Below the pieces are notes generated by a model. It was not told the origin of the DNA. It saw nothing but the letters and a program-made list of their open reading frames with translations, and searched no databases. A DNA stretch of 64,000 nt from Sphaerisporangium sp040685555 (GTDB taxonomy: Bacteria; Actinomycetota; Actinomycetes; Streptosporangiales; Streptosporangiaceae), in contig NZ_JBFBIK010000010.1 in NCBI RefSeq assembly GCF_040685555.1, forward strand, positions 1 to 64,000. Reading direction: 5' to 3'. Of the stretch, positions 1-8,314 are shown piece after piece; within the stretch, counting starts at the first letter, position 1, and each line of letters opens with the position of its first letter. The translations under genes and the position numbers were made by a program.

Positions 1-106
1 CGACCATGCGCGGGGGCCTGTTCCGTTCCCGCTGGTACGGCCGCTGGAGTCGGTCGCCAAGTCAGTCACAAGCCATGGACAAGCCGCGTGTCCCACGATT
101 GCCAGC

Positions 107-1786
107 GTGAACGGAAACATCAGTAAAAAGCTCACGATGGTCGCCGCGTCGGCGTCGATCGCCATGAGCATGACGGCCGTGGCCGCGCCCGCCATGGCCG
201 ATGACGCGCCCAACGTGCCCGTGGGCACCCGGCTGGCCGCCCAGGCCAACCCCGCGGTCCAGCTGACCAGCCTGACCTACAGCGGTCAGGTCGTCGTCCC
301 CACTCCCGAGGTCAAGCAGTCGGCGCTCCAGGCGCTGGCCCAGCAGGCCGGCGCCGCCGCGCTCTCCGGCAAGATCGCGCAGGACGAGCGCAGCATCGCG
401 AAGTACGTCTTCCAGCACATGGCCGCCAATCCCAACGCCTACCTGCGCGCCGCGGGCCCCAACCGGTCCCTGGACGCTGAGGTCGGCGGGCTCTGCACCG
501 GCTGGTGGGTGACGCCGGACGGATACATGGTGACCGGCGCCCACTGCGTCGAGACCGGTGACGAGGAGCTCAGCCGGCTCTTCGCCCAGCAGGCGCTCGG
601 GAAGTTCAACAAGGAGGACGCCAAGGCGGTCCTGCAGAGCCTCGGCGACTACCAGACCGACGAGGAGATCGTGAAGCTGGCGACGCAGATCTTCGTCACC
701 TTCAACGGCACCCACCTGAAGATTCAGGGCCTGCAGAAGAGCCTGTCGGTCCTGCAGAGCCTGCCCGGCGGCGGCGTCGACAAGACGGCCAAGCCCGTGC
801 CCGCCGAGCTGGTGTCGGTCGGCGAGAGCTACCCCGGCAAGGACTTCGCGCTGCTCAAGGTCAACGGCCAGCAGAACCTCCCGACCGTGCCCCTGGGCGA
901 CGACGCGGACGTGCAGACCGGTGACACGCTCTACATCAGCGGCTTCCCCGGCCTGGTGACCAACACCCCGTTCTTCAGCCTGGAGTCAAAGCTGGACCCG
1001 GCCCTGACCGAGGGCCCGTACAACGCCAAGCGCGCCACCCAGACTGGCGTGCCGTACATCCAGACCCAGGCCCCGGCCTACCACGGCAACTCCGGAGGCC
1101 CGGTCTTCAGCAAGAACGGCAAGGTCATCGGGATGCTGATCGCCGGCTCGGTGACCGACGGCGGCGAGAACACCGAGAGCCAGACGTTCGTCCTGCCGGT
1201 GAGCATCGTCAAGGAGAAGCTCAACGAGAAGAACGTCAAGCCGTCGCAGGCGCTGACGTCCACCCGGTACAACGAGGCGCTCGACGACTACTTCAGGCAC
1301 TACTACTCGCAGGCGCTGCCGAAGTTCCGCGAGGTGCAGGCGCTCTTCCCGAACCACCCCTACGTCGCGAAGTACATCAGCGACACCCAGCAGGCGATCT
1401 CCTCGGGCAAGGACGAGACACCGTCGTCGATCCTGCCGTGGCTGCTGATCGGCGGAGGCGTGGTCATCGGCCTCGTCATCGTGGTGGTGCTGGTGACCTC
1501 GATCGGCCGCCGCCGCAGGCAGGCCGTGCCCGCGTCGTCCTTTCCGGCCCAGCAGGGGTACGGGGGCGCCGTGCCGCCGCCGCCGTGGGCCCAGCAGCAG
1601 GCCCCGTCTCCGTACGGCCCGCCCGGTGGCGCGCCGCATGGCTACCGGCCGCCCCAGGCCAACGGAGGCTGCCCGCCTCAGCACGCTCCGCAGGAGCACC
1701 AGGCCCCGCAGCCGCAGATCGCCGATCTGGAGCGCGAGCTCGCCGAGCTCCGCCGCCAGCTCGGGAACCGGCCGTCCGGCCAGTGA
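107..1786 (+). CDS. Membrane-anchored trypsin-like serine protease
   Basis: Predicted secreted, membrane-tethered serine protease of 559 aa starting at GTG 107. The N-terminus is a signal peptide (Lys-Lys, a hydrophobic Ala/Met-rich stretch, then an Ala-Met-Ala cleavage-like site near residue 31). The trypsin-fold triad is readable: His146 in GAHC, Asp246 in KDFALLKV and Ser329 in GNSGGPVF. A single transmembrane helix lies at about residues 443-468 and is followed by an Arg-rich stop-transfer segment. The tail is Pro/Gln/Gly-rich and ends in a short Glu/Leu/Arg coiled coil. The protease domain should face outward with the tail in the cytoplasm. The stretch at about residues 385-430 looks helical and could be a single TPR-like unit. 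Substrate is unknown. It is convergent with the WYL regulator, with a hairpin between them. Confidence 0.85.
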   Translation: MNGNISKKLTMVAASASIAMSMTAVAAPAMADDAPNVPVGTRLAAQANPAVQLTSLTYSGQVVVPTPEVKQSALQALAQQAGAAALSGKIAQDERSIAKYVFQHMAANPNAYLRAAGPNRSLDAEVGGLCTGWWVTPDGYMVTGAHCVETGDEELSRLFAQQALGKFNKEDAKAVLQSLGDYQTDEEIVKLATQIFVTFNGTHLKIQGLQKSLSVLQSLPGGGVDKTAKPVPAELVSVGESYPGKDFALLKVNGQQNLPTVPLGDDADVQTGDTLYISGFPGLVTNTPFFSLESKLDPALTEGPYNAKRATQTGVPYIQTQAPAYHGNSGGPVFSKNGKVIGMLIAGSVTDGGENTESQTFVLPVSIVKEKLNEKNVKPSQALTSTRYNEALDDYFRHYYSQALPKFREVQALFPNHPYVAKYISDTQQAISSGKDETPSSILPWLLIGGGVVIGLVIVVVLVTSIGRRRRQAVPASSFPAQQGYGGAVPPPPWAQQQAPSPYGPPGGAPHGYRPPQANGGCPPQHAPQEHQAPQPQIADLERELAELRRQLGNRPSGQ

Positions 1787-1796
1787 CCCACCGTCC

Positions 1797-1826
1797 AGGC
1801 CCGCCACACGACCACGTGGCGGGCCT
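1797..1826. terminator. Hairpin terminator between convergent genes
   Basis: Perfect inverted repeat, AGGCCCGCCAC pairing with GTGGCGGGCCT across an 8-nt loop. It lies 10 bp after the protease stop, between convergent genes, so it can serve both strands. There is only a short T run. Confidence 0.7.
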
Positions 1827-1882
1827 TCCACCTGCCCGGCGGCGGGCGGGCGCCAGGACGCCCCAGAAGCGGGCTGGGGACG

Positions 1883-2452
1883 TCAGCCGGAGGCGGAGTC
1901 GCGGGCGATCAGGTCGGGGATGTCAGGGGCGTACTCGTCGAGCCTGCGCCGTGCGGGGGCGGGCTCACCGGTGAGCGCCGCGGCGGCGACGCGGTCGAGA
2001 CGGAACACCCGGACGTCCTCCCTGAGCCGGCACCACCCCACCAGATACCAGATGCCGCCGCGCCCGCCGATGAACACGCCGGGCTCGACATCGCGCTCGG
2101 TCGTGACGCCCGAACGGTCTTCGTACTCGATGCGCAGCACCCGCCGCTCTCGCAGCGCGTCGGCGATCACCCGGGCGACCGCGGCCCGCGCGTCGAGGGC
2201 GGCCTCGGTCTCCGGCTCGGCGGGGGCGAGGTCGAGCGGGGGCGGCGGGCCGGACTCGTCGATGACATAGCCCCCGCTCGCGCCCGCCTCGGCGTAGATG
2301 GGCATGCCCGACTGCTGCAGAGCCGAGATGTCACGCTCGACGGTGCGGACGCTCACCCCTAATCGCGCGCTCAGCTCGCGGGCGGACCGGCACCGGGGGG
2401 AGATCGCGCGCAGCTCCTGGATCAGAGCGTGGAGCCGATCGGTACGGTTCAC
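1883..2452 (-). CDS. HTH/WYL-domain transcriptional regulator (YafY-like)
   Basis: DNA-binding regulator of 189 aa. Residues 1-60 form a winged HTH_11 domain (ARELSARLGVSVRTVERDISAL). A short Pro-rich linker leads to a WYL-type domain at about 90-170, where the family motif reads IWYLVGWCRLR. The protein is much shorter than the usual roughly 320-aa YafY members and lacks the C-terminal extension, so it is a compact WYL protein. WYL domains are thought to sense ligands such as nucleotides. The start lies 57 bp after the stop of the PHP gene on the same strand, so the two may be cotranscribed. The target is unknown. Confidence 0.85.
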   Translation of the reverse strand: MNRTDRLHALIQELRAISPRCRSARELSARLGVSVRTVERDISALQQSGMPIYAEAGASGGYVIDESGPPPPLDLAPAEPETEAALDARAAVARVIADALRERRVLRIEYEDRSGVTTERDVEPGVFIGGRGGIWYLVGWCRLREDVRVFRLDRVAAAALTGEPAPARRRLDEYAPDIPDLIARDSASG

Positions 2453-2509
2453 ATCCCGAAGCTACGCCGGGACACCGACATTTGGCCCGCCTCGCGCGGC
2501 GCTCTGTCC

Positions 2510-3538
2510 TCAACGTGCCAGGGTGGTCCAGGCGAGCAGGTCGCCGAGGGGCCAGGTGTCGATCACGCGGGCGGCCTCGACGCCGCACTCCACGGCTCGC
2601 GCGCACCCGAAGTGCTGCCATTCGAGCTGGCCGGGAGCGTGCGCGTCGGAGTCGATCGAGAACAGGCATCCCATCTCGTACGCCAGCCGCAGCAGCCGCT
2701 TGGGCGGGTCGAGCCGGTCGGGACGTGAGTTGATCTCGACCGCGACCCCGAACCGCCGGCACGCCTCGAAGACGATCTCGGCGTCGAACGCCGACTCGGG
2801 CCTGAGCCCGCCCCGCCGGCCGCCGGCCCGGACGATGCGCCCGGTGCAGTGGCCGAGCACGTCCACATGCGGGTCGGCGATGGCCGTGACCATTCTGCGG
2901 GTCATGTCGTCGGCGTCCATCCGGAGCTTTGAATGCACGCTGGCGACGACCACGTCCAGCCGGTCCAGCAGCTCGGGCTCCTGGTCGAGCGACCCGTCCT
3001 GCAGGATGTCCACCTCGATGCCGGTCAGGATCCGGAACGGCGCCAGCTTCTCGTTCAGCCCGGCGATGACGTCGAGCTGCTCGCGCAGCCGGTCCGGGGA
3101 CAGACCGCGGGCGACGGTCAGGCGCGGTGAGTGGTCGGTCATGGCGAGGTAGTCGTGGCCAAGGTCGCGAGCCGCCATGGCCATCTCCTCGATCGGCGAC
3201 CCGCCGTCCGACCAGTCGGAATGGCTGTGCAGGTCGCCCCTGAGCGCGGCGCGCAGGGCGGCTGTCTCCTCGTCGAGGTCGAGGCCGGCCGTGTCCTCCA
3301 GGCGGCGCAGGTAGGTGGGGGTCGCGCCGTCCAGCGCCTCGGTGATCGCCAGGGCGGTGACCTTGCCGATGCCCTTCAGGTCGGAGAGGCCTCCTGAGCG
3401 CGCGAGCCGTACGAGCTCGTCGCGCGGGATGCCCCCGACGGTGGACGCGGCGCCGCGGAAGGCGCGCACCCGGTAGGTCGGCTCGCCCGCCCGCTCCAAG
3501 AGAAAGGCGATCCTCTTCAGCGCTTCGACCGGTTCCAC
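2510..3538 (-). CDS. Helix-hairpin-helix plus PHP-domain phosphoesterase
   Basis: Predicted metal-dependent phosphoesterase of 342 aa. The N-terminal ~90 residues resemble the helix-hairpin-helix DNA-binding region of family X polymerases (LKRIAFLLERAGEPTYRVRAF and DLKGIGKVTALAI). The remainder is a PHP domain with metal ligands visible in GDLHSHSDWSDGG, MTDHS, GIEVDI, VASVHSK, GHCTGR and SIDSDAH. This is the architecture of PolX without its nucleotidyltransferase palm, common as a stand-alone actinobacterial protein. GTG 3538 (VVEPVEAL) is taken as the start because the open frame further upstream runs into the divergent promoter region and is Pro/Arg-rich noise. It is divergent from the small membrane-protein gene at 3726. 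The exact substrate is unknown. Confidence 0.8.
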   Translation of the reverse strand: MEPVEALKRIAFLLERAGEPTYRVRAFRGAASTVGGIPRDELVRLARSGGLSDLKGIGKVTALAITEALDGATPTYLRRLEDTAGLDLDEETAALRAALRGDLHSHSDWSDGGSPIEEMAMAARDLGHDYLAMTDHSPRLTVARGLSPDRLREQLDVIAGLNEKLAPFRILTGIEVDILQDGSLDQEPELLDRLDVVVASVHSKLRMDADDMTRRMVTAIADPHVDVLGHCTGRIVRAGGRRGGLRPESAFDAEIVFEACRRFGVAVEINSRPDRLDPPKRLLRLAYEMGCLFSIDSDAHAPGQLEWQHFGCARAVECGVEAARVIDTWPLGDLLAWTTLAR

Positions 3539-3725
3539 AACCGCGAATCTACCCGGCGGCGGGACATTCTCCCCGTACGCCGATATCGGTGCCGGACGGG
3601 GCGCGGTCTCACCTGCCGGAACTTGCGTAATCAACCAGATATCCCCATTTGAAACTTTGATCCCGAATCCCCCGTTGAACGGTCCAAACGGTACGCTGTG
3701 CTGACTTTTCGAGAGATGGAATTCG

Positions 3726-4166
3726 ATGGCGAACCCCGAGCCGGACCCTGCCCTGCCACCCCACCGGCTGGCACAGGGGGCGGCGTCCCAGCAGGGCAAG
3801 CCACCGGGCAAGGGCAAGGGGTGGTCGTCGAGCGCGATCACGCTCGGGACCATGGGCCTGCTCTCCACCCTGGTCATCGGATTCTGCGCGGCCCAGGACA
3901 CCTTCGCCGACCGGGTGACCGCCGACTGCGTGGACCTCAACAGCCGCCAGGGCGACGGGTCGTACCAGGTGGTGGACGACGACAGGTGCGACGACCACTA
4001 CCACGGCTCGCACGGCGCCTACGGCTGGTACTACGGGGGCGCACGCGCGGCCGGCCGGGTCCTTCGCGGAACGACGATCCGCCCGGCGAACGCGCACATC
4101 AGCGCCCGTTCGGGCACGGTCATCCAGCGGGGCGGCTTCGGCGGCCGAGGGTCGGGCGGCAGTTGA
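3726..4166 (+). CDS. Small membrane protein, DUF1190/YgiB-like
   Basis: A 146-aa protein. It has a Lys/Gly/Pro-rich cytoplasmic N-terminus, one hydrophobic helix at about residues 36-55 (ITLGTMGLLSTLVIGFC), then an acidic Cys/Asp/His/Tyr-rich extracellular part (DRCDDHYHGSHGAYGWYYGG). It ends with TVIQRGGFGGRGSGGS. The TVxRGGFG ending matches my memory of enterobacterial YgiB/YjfM (DUF1190), which sit directly upstream of the ATP-grasp genes ygiC/yjfC. Here too the next gene, 36 bp downstream, is that ATP-grasp family. The pairing makes a functional link likely; assignment to DUF1190 is inference from motif and context. Confidence 0.75.
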   Translation: MANPEPDPALPPHRLAQGAASQQGKPPGKGKGWSSSAITLGTMGLLSTLVIGFCAAQDTFADRVTADCVDLNSRQGDGSYQVVDDDRCDDHYHGSHGAYGWYYGGARAAGRVLRGTTIRPANAHISARSGTVIQRGGFGGRGSGGS

Positions 4167-4202
4167 ACCGCAAGCCGCGGCACGACCAGGGAAGGGGCTG
4201 AC

Positions 4203-5357
4203 GTGCGGCGAGAGGCGTCCACGCCGCGGGACGGGTGGGAAGAGATCATCGAGTCGCAGGGGCTGGCCTACCACCGCTCCGCGCATCCGGTGCACCTGAG
4301 CCGCCCCTACTGGGACGAGAGCGTGCACTACACCTTCACCATGCAGGAGGTGCTCGACCTGGAGAGCCAGGTCGAGGAGCTGCACGCCATGTGCCTGGAG
4401 GCGGTCGGCCACGTGATCGCCCGCGAGCGCCACCGCGACTTCGCGCTCCCCGAGTGGGCCGTGCCGGAGGTGGAGGCGTCATGGCGGCGCCGGGACCCGC
4501 ACGTGTACGGCCGCTTCGACCTGCGCTACGACGGAACCGGGCCGGCCAAGCTGCTCGAATACAACGCCGACACCCCGACCAGCCTCGTCGAGAGCTCGCT
4601 GATCCAGTGGTTCTGGCTCAAGGACGTCCATCCGGACGGCGACCAGTGGAACTCCCTCCACGAACGACTGATCGACCGGTGGAAGGAGCTCCCGCTCCAG
4701 AGCGGCCCCGCGCACTTCGCGTGGACGAACATGGACGAGACCGGCGAAGAGGTGATGACGCTCGGGTACCTGCAGGAGACCGCCGAGCAGGCGGGCCTGC
4801 GCACCGTCGCCGTCGCCATGGAGGACATCGGGTGGGACGCCCGTGGCCTGCGCTTCGTCGACATGGAGCAGCGGGTCATCCGTACGCTCTGCAAGCTATA
4901 CCCGTGGGAGTGGGCGGTCGCCGACCCCTTCGGGCCGCAGGCGGTAAAGCAGCAGATCTCCATGACCTGGATCGAGCCGCTGTGGAAGATGCTGCTCTCC
5001 AACAAGGCGCTGCTGGCCGTCCTGTGGGAGATGTACCCCGGCCACCCGAACCTGCTCCCCGCCTACCTCGACGGCCCCCGCGACCTGCCCGCCCACATCG
5101 AGAAGCCGCTGCTCGGCAGGGAGGGCGCGAGCATGCGCATCGTGACGCCCGAGGGCACCGAGAGCACCGAGGGCGGCTACGGCGCCGAGGGCTACGTCTA
5201 CCAGGAGTTCCGCGCGCTGCCCGACTTCGACGGCTGGCGCCCCGTGCTCGGCGCGTGGGTCATCGGGGACGAGGCCGCCGGGCTCGGCATCCGGGAGACC
5301 TCCGGCCTCATCACGGATGACTCCTCCTCCTTCGTCCCCCACCGCATCATCCCCTGA
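4203..5357 (+). CDS. Glutathionylspermidine synthase-like ATP-grasp ligase (YgiC/YjfC type)
   Basis: ATP-grasp C-N ligase family protein of 384 aa, covering the synthetase domain only. The amidase domain of bifunctional E. coli Gss is absent. Diagnostic motifs are RFDLRYDGTGPAKLLEYNAD with TPTSLVESS (residues ~100-130), the nucleotide-binding EPLWKMLLSNKALL (~260) and the PLLGREGASM loop (~305). The GTG start follows a GAAGGGG ribosome-binding site. It forms an operon with the membrane protein just upstream. Actinomycetes normally use mycothiol rather than glutathione, so the true acceptor is probably another peptide or polyamine. The natural substrate of this subfamily is unsettled. Confidence 0.88.
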   Translation: MRREASTPRDGWEEIIESQGLAYHRSAHPVHLSRPYWDESVHYTFTMQEVLDLESQVEELHAMCLEAVGHVIARERHRDFALPEWAVPEVEASWRRRDPHVYGRFDLRYDGTGPAKLLEYNADTPTSLVESSLIQWFWLKDVHPDGDQWNSLHERLIDRWKELPLQSGPAHFAWTNMDETGEEVMTLGYLQETAEQAGLRTVAVAMEDIGWDARGLRFVDMEQRVIRTLCKLYPWEWAVADPFGPQAVKQQISMTWIEPLWKMLLSNKALLAVLWEMYPGHPNLLPAYLDGPRDLPAHIEKPLLGREGASMRIVTPEGTESTEGGYGAEGYVYQEFRALPDFDGWRPVLGAWVIGDEAAGLGIRETSGLITDDSSSFVPHRIIP

Positions 5358-5371
5358 GCCGATGCCCACTG

Positions 5372-5647
5372 ACGGTCCGGGGCCGACAAGCGGGCGGCGG
5401 CTCGGCGTACCCGGTTCGCCGATGATCTTACGAATCCCGAGCCGATCGCCGTGTCCTCCACCGCTGACCAGGCGAACGGCGACCGGAACCAGGCACAGTG
5501 GCGCCCTCCGCGGCGCAACTGGTGGTGCACATACGCCGGAGCGTGGATCGACGTCGAAACCACTACACGCTGTCCATCACCCAGGCGGAGAACAGAGCTC
5601 CCGACGAGATGCTCGATACCTGTGCCGGGGAACCAGTCCACCCGTGA
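5372..5647 (+). pseudogene. Truncated, frameshifted HNH/DUF1524 endonuclease remnant
   Basis: Two reading frames together read like the C-terminus of secreted HNH-family (DUF1524) proteins. Frame 1 gives ARRTRFADDLTNPEPIAVSS, then ADQANGDRNQAQWRPP and NWWCTYAGAWIDV. After a one-base loss near 5558-5562 the next frame continues with NHYTLSITQAENRAPDEML, then DTC, to a TGA at 5645-5647. The order (ANDL...VAVT...NQ-KGD..P..W.PP....C.YA..WI.VK..Y.L....AE...L..ML.TC) is that of the family tail. The signal peptide and the HNH catalytic half are missing, and a stop precedes the fragment immediately. Inference: a dead 3' remnant left after deletion, lying between the ATP-grasp gene and a small ORF. 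Confidence 0.6.
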
Positions 5648-5691
5648 TGGAACGACGAGAGTCGAAGGTGGTGGCCGGGCCCGGAGGTGTC

Positions 5692-5919
5692 ATGACCGAC
5701 GAGGTGGGGGTGGTGACCGGGGATCTGACCGTGACGACCGAGGTCCGCGGCGACCGGGCTGGGGTGCGGGTGCAGTACACCGGAGCCGAGGAGTGGTACA
5801 CGGTCACAGGTTCCCCGCTCGTGATCGTCGCCGGGAACGGAGAATGGCTCCACGCCGCGATGGTCCGAGCGGTCGAGCAAGGGCTCCCGGAAGGGCTCGT
5901 AGGGGTGGAGCTCGTTTGA
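5692..5919 (+). CDS. Small hypothetical protein
   Basis: A 75-aa acidic protein with no signal peptide or membrane segment. I do not recognise a named domain. The sequence is rich in short beta-like strands (GDLTVTTEVRG, GVRVQYTGAEEWYTVTG) and ends in a helix. ATG 5692 was chosen because GGAGG lies 5 nt upstream; the open frame also runs through an earlier ATG at 5647, which has no such site. It is followed 10 bp downstream by a strong hairpin, which supports a genuine transcription unit. Confidence 0.6.
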   Translation: MTDEVGVVTGDLTVTTEVRGDRAGVRVQYTGAEEWYTVTGSPLVIVAGNGEWLHAAMVRAVEQGLPEGLVGVELV

Positions 5920-5928
5920 CATGTGAAC

Positions 5929-5960
5929 GCCCCGGCATCCCAAGAGGTGGATGCCGGGGC
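5929..5960 (+). terminator. Strong hairpin terminator
   Basis: Perfect 12-bp stem, GCCCCGGCATCC pairing with GGATGCCGGGGC, loop of 8 nt, followed by TTCT. It lies directly after the 75-aa ORF. Confidence 0.8.
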
Positions 5961-6170
5961 TTCTGTGCGCTGTGAATCAGGCCCGGTGCCACCGCCAGCG
6001 GATGCCCCTGGACATAGCTGCACTTGTACCGCCTCTTGGTGACCTTGGCATGGCTCCTCCGACGAGCCGCCGCCGAGTCTCGTTGGAGAAGTTCGGCCGT
6101 GCCGACTCGATCGACTCTCGCGCCCGCGCCACGAGGTCGCCCAGCAGATCACGCCAGAGACGAAGTGGCG

Positions 6171-6305
6171 GCGCTGTCGGTGACCTACGGTCTGGTGACC
6201 TGGCGTGAGTACGGGCCTGACGGTATCCGTTACCGCTGGTGGACGGGTCGCGCGTCGCAGCGCACCGGACGCTGGATCTACACCTTCTGTCCGGAAAGCG
6301 CCTAA
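6171..6305 (+). pseudogene. Possible gene fragment, protein-like C-terminus
   Basis: The open frame over this stretch gives a Trp/Tyr-rich segment (LVTWREYGPDGIRYRWWTGR, ending RTGRWIYTFCPESA) that looks far more protein-like than the sequence before it. The upstream part of the frame is Arg/Ser/Pro noise, with no convincing start or ribosome-binding site. I do not recognise the family. The region between the hairpin at 5960 and the lamin-tail gene otherwise shows no gene. Best read as a remnant or an unrecognised small ORF. Confidence 0.3.
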
Positions 6306-6444
6306 CTCGGCGTGTAGCGATGGATATCGACGTGAAGGCCCAAAAGCCCCAGATATAGCAGATCAAGGCTAGAACGGTCCATTGGTAGCTATTGCCACGA
6401 TTATGATCGATTCAACTCGTGCCCCCTGCCTCTGGAGTACCCCT

Positions 6445-6915
6445 GTGCGTACCCGTTCCCTGCTGATGGGCGCTGCGCTCGCCGCCGGTGTGGTTGTCGT
6501 CTCCCAGCCCGCTCATGCGGCGGGCCCGGCCATTCAGATCACCAAGATCTACTACGACTCGCCCGGCTCGCCGGACTTCGGCGCGAACAGCAGCCTGAAC
6601 GGCGAGTACGTCCGGATCAACAACATGACCCGGAAGGCGGTCAGCCTCAAGGGCTGGACCCTCCGCGACAAGACGAACCGGGCGGACCACGTCTACACGT
6701 TCGGTGCGTTCACGCTCGGTGCCGGGAAGACGGTCACCGTGCGGACCGGCAAGGGCAGGAACACCACCACCACCCTCTACTGGGGCAGGAGCGGGGGAAC
6801 TCTTGCCTACATCTGGAATCAGGTCAAGGACACCGCCTACGTGCGCAACGCCTCGGGGAAGCTGGTCGATTCCTGCTCGTACAACTCGACGCGGGCCGAC
6901 TACAAGGTCTGCTGA
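6445..6915 (+). CDS. Secreted lamin-tail-domain (LTD) protein
   Basis: A 156-aa exported protein. From GTG 6445 the product begins MRTRSLLMGAALAAGVVVVS and is cleaved after an Ala-His-Ala-Ala motif, a clear Sec signal peptide. An ATG 63 nt upstream is in frame but would place an odd Pro/Cys-rich leader before the signal. A TGGAG element precedes the GTG. The mature part is a single Ig-like lamin-tail domain: NGEYVRINNMTRKAVSLKGW, TLRDKTNRADHVYTF, a glycine-rich turn with KTVTVRTGKG, and WNQVKDTAYVRNASGKLVD. Two Cys near the end could pair. LTD proteins are common in the secretomes of filamentous actinomycetes, often as surface or DNA-associated modules. No partner gene is nearby. Confidence 0.8.
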   Translation: MRTRSLLMGAALAAGVVVVSQPAHAAGPAIQITKIYYDSPGSPDFGANSSLNGEYVRINNMTRKAVSLKGWTLRDKTNRADHVYTFGAFTLGAGKTVTVRTGKGRNTTTTLYWGRSGGTLAYIWNQVKDTAYVRNASGKLVDSCSYNSTRADYKVC

Positions 6916-7039
6916 CCACCTGGACACAGGAACGCCCGGTCATCTCCAGGGAAGGGCTTTCCGCGCTCGCGCAGTGATATAGAGCACCACCACGCCCCGT
7001 ACGGCTGTCGCACTCGCGTTGACCTGGCACCCTAGGGGG

Positions 7040-8197
7040 GTGAACGACCGGGTACGTGAGGACACCGCGCGGCGCCTCGAACGCGCGATGGGAAGTCTCG
7101 GCACCGCGGCGATGACCCGGATGGACGATCGCCTGCCCTGGTACCGCGCGCTGTCCGCCGAGGACCGCTCCTGGGTCGGGCTGGTGGCCCAGGCCGGCAT
7201 CGCCGCCTTCGTCGAGTGGTTCCAGCACGCCGACGAGGGCAGGCCGACCCCCAGCATCGAGATCTTCGGCACCGCCCCGCGCGAGCTGAAGCGCTCGGTG
7301 TCCCTCCAGCAGACGGTGGACCTGGTGCGCGTCGTCGTCGAGGTGGTGGAGGCCGAGGTCCAGGAGCTCGCGGCGCCCGGCGGCGAGGAGCTGCTCCGGC
7401 AGGCCATGCTGCGCTACACCCGCGACGTGGCGTTCGCCGCCGCGCACGTCTACGCCCGCGAGGCCGAGGTGCGCGGCGCCTGGGACGCGCGCCTGGAGGC
7501 GCTCATCGTGGACGCGCTGGTCCGCGGCGAGGTCGACGACGGGCTGCACTCGTGGGCCGCGGCGCTCGGCTGGACGTCCTCCCCCGTGGTGGTGCTGGCC
7601 GGGCACGCCCCCGACGCCGACCCCCAGACCGTCATCGACGGCATGCGCGACAAGGGCCGGCGCCTCGGGCAAGATCTGCTGGCCGGCGTGCAGGGCGACC
7701 GCCTGATCGTCATCGTGGGCGGCGCCGACAGCATCAAGGACGCCGCCAGGCACGTGGTGCCGCGCTTCGGGCCCGGCCCGATCGTCATCGGGCCGGAGGT
7801 GCCCGACCTGCACGCGGCGGCCAGTTCGGCGCGGGCCGCCACGGCGGGCCTGCGCGCCGCGACGGGGTGGCCCGACGCGCCGCGGCCGGTGCTCGCCGAG
7901 GACCTGCTCGCCGAGCGGGCGATCGACGGCGACGACGACGCCCGTGCCCAGCTGATCGAGAACGTCTACAAGCCCCTGGAGGGCACGCCCCTGCTCGATA
8001 CACTGGCGACCTACCTGGAGCAGGGGACATCTTTGGAAGCCACGGCGCGTCTGTTGTTCGTCCATCCGAACACCGTGCGTTACCGTTTGAAGAAGATCAC
8101 AGAGCTGACCGGCTACCTGCCGACCGAGGGCAGGTCCGCCTTCACGTTGCAGGTCGGTCTGATCCTCGGCAGGTTGTCGCGGGCAACCGTAACCTAA
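7040..8197 (+). CDS. fasR: PucR-family regulator of fatty-acid synthesis (FasR-type)
   Basis: A 385-aa regulator directly upstream of the fab operon, as FasR is in Streptomyces. The N-terminal ~150 residues (LPWYRALSAEDRSWVGLVAQ) match the FasR/PucR-like region, the middle is GGDEF-derived, and the C-terminus is the PucR HTH_30 (EATARLLFVHPNTVRYRLKKI). GTG 7040 was chosen because the family starts close before the ERAMGSL segment; a TTG 21 nt earlier is an alternative. FasR activates fabD-fabH-acpP-fabF transcription in the family. An inverted repeat lies 21 bp after its stop. Confidence 0.85.
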   Translation: MNDRVREDTARRLERAMGSLGTAAMTRMDDRLPWYRALSAEDRSWVGLVAQAGIAAFVEWFQHADEGRPTPSIEIFGTAPRELKRSVSLQQTVDLVRVVVEVVEAEVQELAAPGGEELLRQAMLRYTRDVAFAAAHVYAREAEVRGAWDARLEALIVDALVRGEVDDGLHSWAAALGWTSSPVVVLAGHAPDADPQTVIDGMRDKGRRLGQDLLAGVQGDRLIVIVGGADSIKDAARHVVPRFGPGPIVIGPEVPDLHAAASSARAATAGLRAATGWPDAPRPVLAEDLLAERAIDGDDDARAQLIENVYKPLEGTPLLDTLATYLEQGTSLEATARLLFVHPNTVRYRLKKITELTGYLPTEGRSAFTLQVGLILGRLSRATVT

Positions 8198-8217
8198 CCA
8201 GGGTTCGGTAACGGGCC

Positions 8218-8240
8218 GGAAACCTCTACTGGAGGTTTCC
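8218..8240. promoter_or_regulatory. Inverted repeat between fasR and fabD
   Basis: Perfect 9-bp arms, GGAAACCTC and GAGGTTTCC, with a 5-nt spacer. The repeat sits 75 bp before fabD. It could be a weak terminator for fasR or an operator for a fab regulator. There is no T run, so an operator is at least as likely. Confidence 0.45.
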
Positions 8241-8314
8241 TACAAAGACCCCCCGACAAAGTTCGTACGGATCATTAGCAGTGTGGTGAACTCCTACAGG
8301 GCATGGTGGATTTT

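Noticed and set aside
7216..8211. Second-frame open reading frame over fasR
   Set aside because: Arg-rich, overlapping the clearly conserved PucR HTH in another frame.
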